Origin: Streptomyces sp. NBC_01408
Lineage (GTDB): Bacteria > Actinomycetota > Actinomycetes > Streptomycetales > Streptomycetaceae
Direction: 5' to 3'
DNA length: 64,000 nucleotides
Assembly (NCBI RefSeq): GCF_026340255.1
Contig: NZ_JAPEPJ010000001.1
Coordinates: 3,465,001-3,529,000 of the forward strand
Shown: one piece after another, positions 63,478 through 64,000 of the stretch
Numbering within the stretch: the first letter of the stretch is position 1
Layout: each line of letters begins with the position of its first letter
Program-made: the position numbers and the translations under genes
Notes under the pieces: model-generated
What the model was told of the DNA's origin: nothing
What the model saw: only the letters and a program-made list of their open reading frames with translations
Database searches by the model: none

Positions 63478-64000
63478 GGACGCGGTTCCTTCCCGAAGGT
63501 GTCGCGGACCCGGTCGGCCACCCCGCTGAGGTTGGCCTCGAAGGTGAAGCCCTGCTCGAAGCGGTAGCTGCGGCGCACGTCCACGGGGTCGATACCGTTG
63601 ATGGCGGCCTTGGCCAGCCGGATCAGGTGGCCGTCCTTTCGGGCGATCTCGGCGGCCAGTTCCAGGGCCGCGGAGGGCAGTTCCGCGCGCGGGACCACCT
63701 TCCAGACCGAGCCGTGCGCGTGCAGTTCGGCGGCCGTCGCGGTGCGCGAGGTGTAGTAGAGCGCGCGCATCAGGTGCTGCGGGACGAGGCGGGCCAGATG
63801 GGTGGCCGCCCCGAGCGCACCCCGGTCGAGCTCGGGCAGCCCGAAGGTCGCGTCGTCGGAGGCGACGATCGCGTCGGCGTTGCCGACGAGGCCGATGCCG
63901 CCGCCCAGACAGAAGCCGTTCACGGCCGCGACGACCGGCACCTCGCACTCGTACACGGCGGCGAAGGCCTCGTAGCAGCCGCGGTTGGCGCCGATGAGCG
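63474..64000 (-). CDS. echA20: Enoyl-CoA hydratase/isomerase, EchA20-like, 5' end outside window
   Basis: The visible 175 codons read inward from the window edge: LIGANRGCYEAFAAVYE, VPVVAAVNGFCLGGGIGLVGNADAIVAS (crotonase oxyanion region) and FGLPELDRGALGAATHLARL. In crotonases this covers the second half of the core and the C-terminal helices. With ipdA/B/C downstream it fits EchA20, which hydrolyses the ring in HIP catabolism (mycobacterial precedent). N-terminus lies beyond base 64000. Confidence 0.83.
   Translation of the reverse strand, partial: LIGANRGCYEAFAAVYECEVPVVAAVNGFCLGGGIGLVGNADAIVASDDATFGLPELDRGALGAATHLARLVPQHLMRALYYTSRTATAAELHAHGSVWKVVPRAELPSAALELAAEIARKDGHLIRLAKAAINGIDPVDVRRSYRFEQGFTFEANLSGVADRVRDTFGKEPRP

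Overview
The window is high-GC actinobacterial chromosome, almost certainly Streptomyces. The evidence is third-codon-position GC bias, frequent GTG starts, 4-base ATGA/GTGA stop-start overlaps, and the order DUF2752 - trpC - trpM - trpB - trpA - DsbA-like - lgt - (citE, CoA-transferase, kinase, ADP-ribosylglycohydrolases) - VIT protein - gltB - gltD, which from memory is the conserved order of the Streptomyces core. No species can be named from the sequence alone.

Core half (1-25 kb): the late tryptophan genes (trpC, small trpM, trpB, trpA) read rightwards, followed by a membrane-anchored DsbA-like thiol protein, the prolipoprotein transferase lgt and a Tat-exported pectate-lyase-fold protein. 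From 17.6 back to 7.9 kb runs a leftward, translationally coupled operon: four paralogous ADP-ribosylglycohydrolase-family genes, a PfkB/ribokinase-family kinase, a class III CoA-transferase and a CitE-like lyase. A lone-TnpB (IS1341-type) insertion sits between the second and third hydrolase genes. A VIT-type metal transporter and the glutamate synthase genes gltB/gltD follow.

Accessory half (25-51 kb): GntR/UTRA regulators, a truncated ATP-binding anti-sigma-like gene, a 14-TM-scale membrane protein and an XRE (DUF5753)/DUF397 pair are separated by three copies of one hairpin-bearing repeat. Next comes a WXG100/type VII-style polymorphic-toxin locus: two WXG100 proteins, a toxin with an RNase A-like C-terminus, an immunity candidate, a decapitated orphan toxin cassette and a CdiI-like immunity gene. 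From 38.6 to 45.6 kb lies what I interpret as a decayed Tn7-like (TnsA/TnsB) element with matching ends, itself broken by an IS5-type element, an IS110 fragment and other debris. It carries an AraC/DoxX-like/FAD oxidoreductase trio and a WapI-type immunity gene. PadR/SDR and ArsR/MFS units with clear operators, a tRNA-like sequence with an abnormal anticodon loop, and remnants of IS630, aldo-keto reductase and ArsR genes complete this patchwork.

Right end (51-64 kb): a lipoprotein and methyltransferase precede a set of genes matching the steroid C/D-ring (HIP) degradation pathway: FadE32-like, FadE31-like, IpdF-like, KstR2-like, FadA6-like, then IpdC, IpdB, IpdA and EchA20-like. The set is divided by a cold-shock gene with a terminator-bearing leader, a DEAD-box helicase and a secreted tyrosine phosphatase. 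A palindrome matching the KstR2 motif at 9 of 10 defined bases sits in the fadE31-ipdF divergent promoter. EchA20 runs off the right edge.
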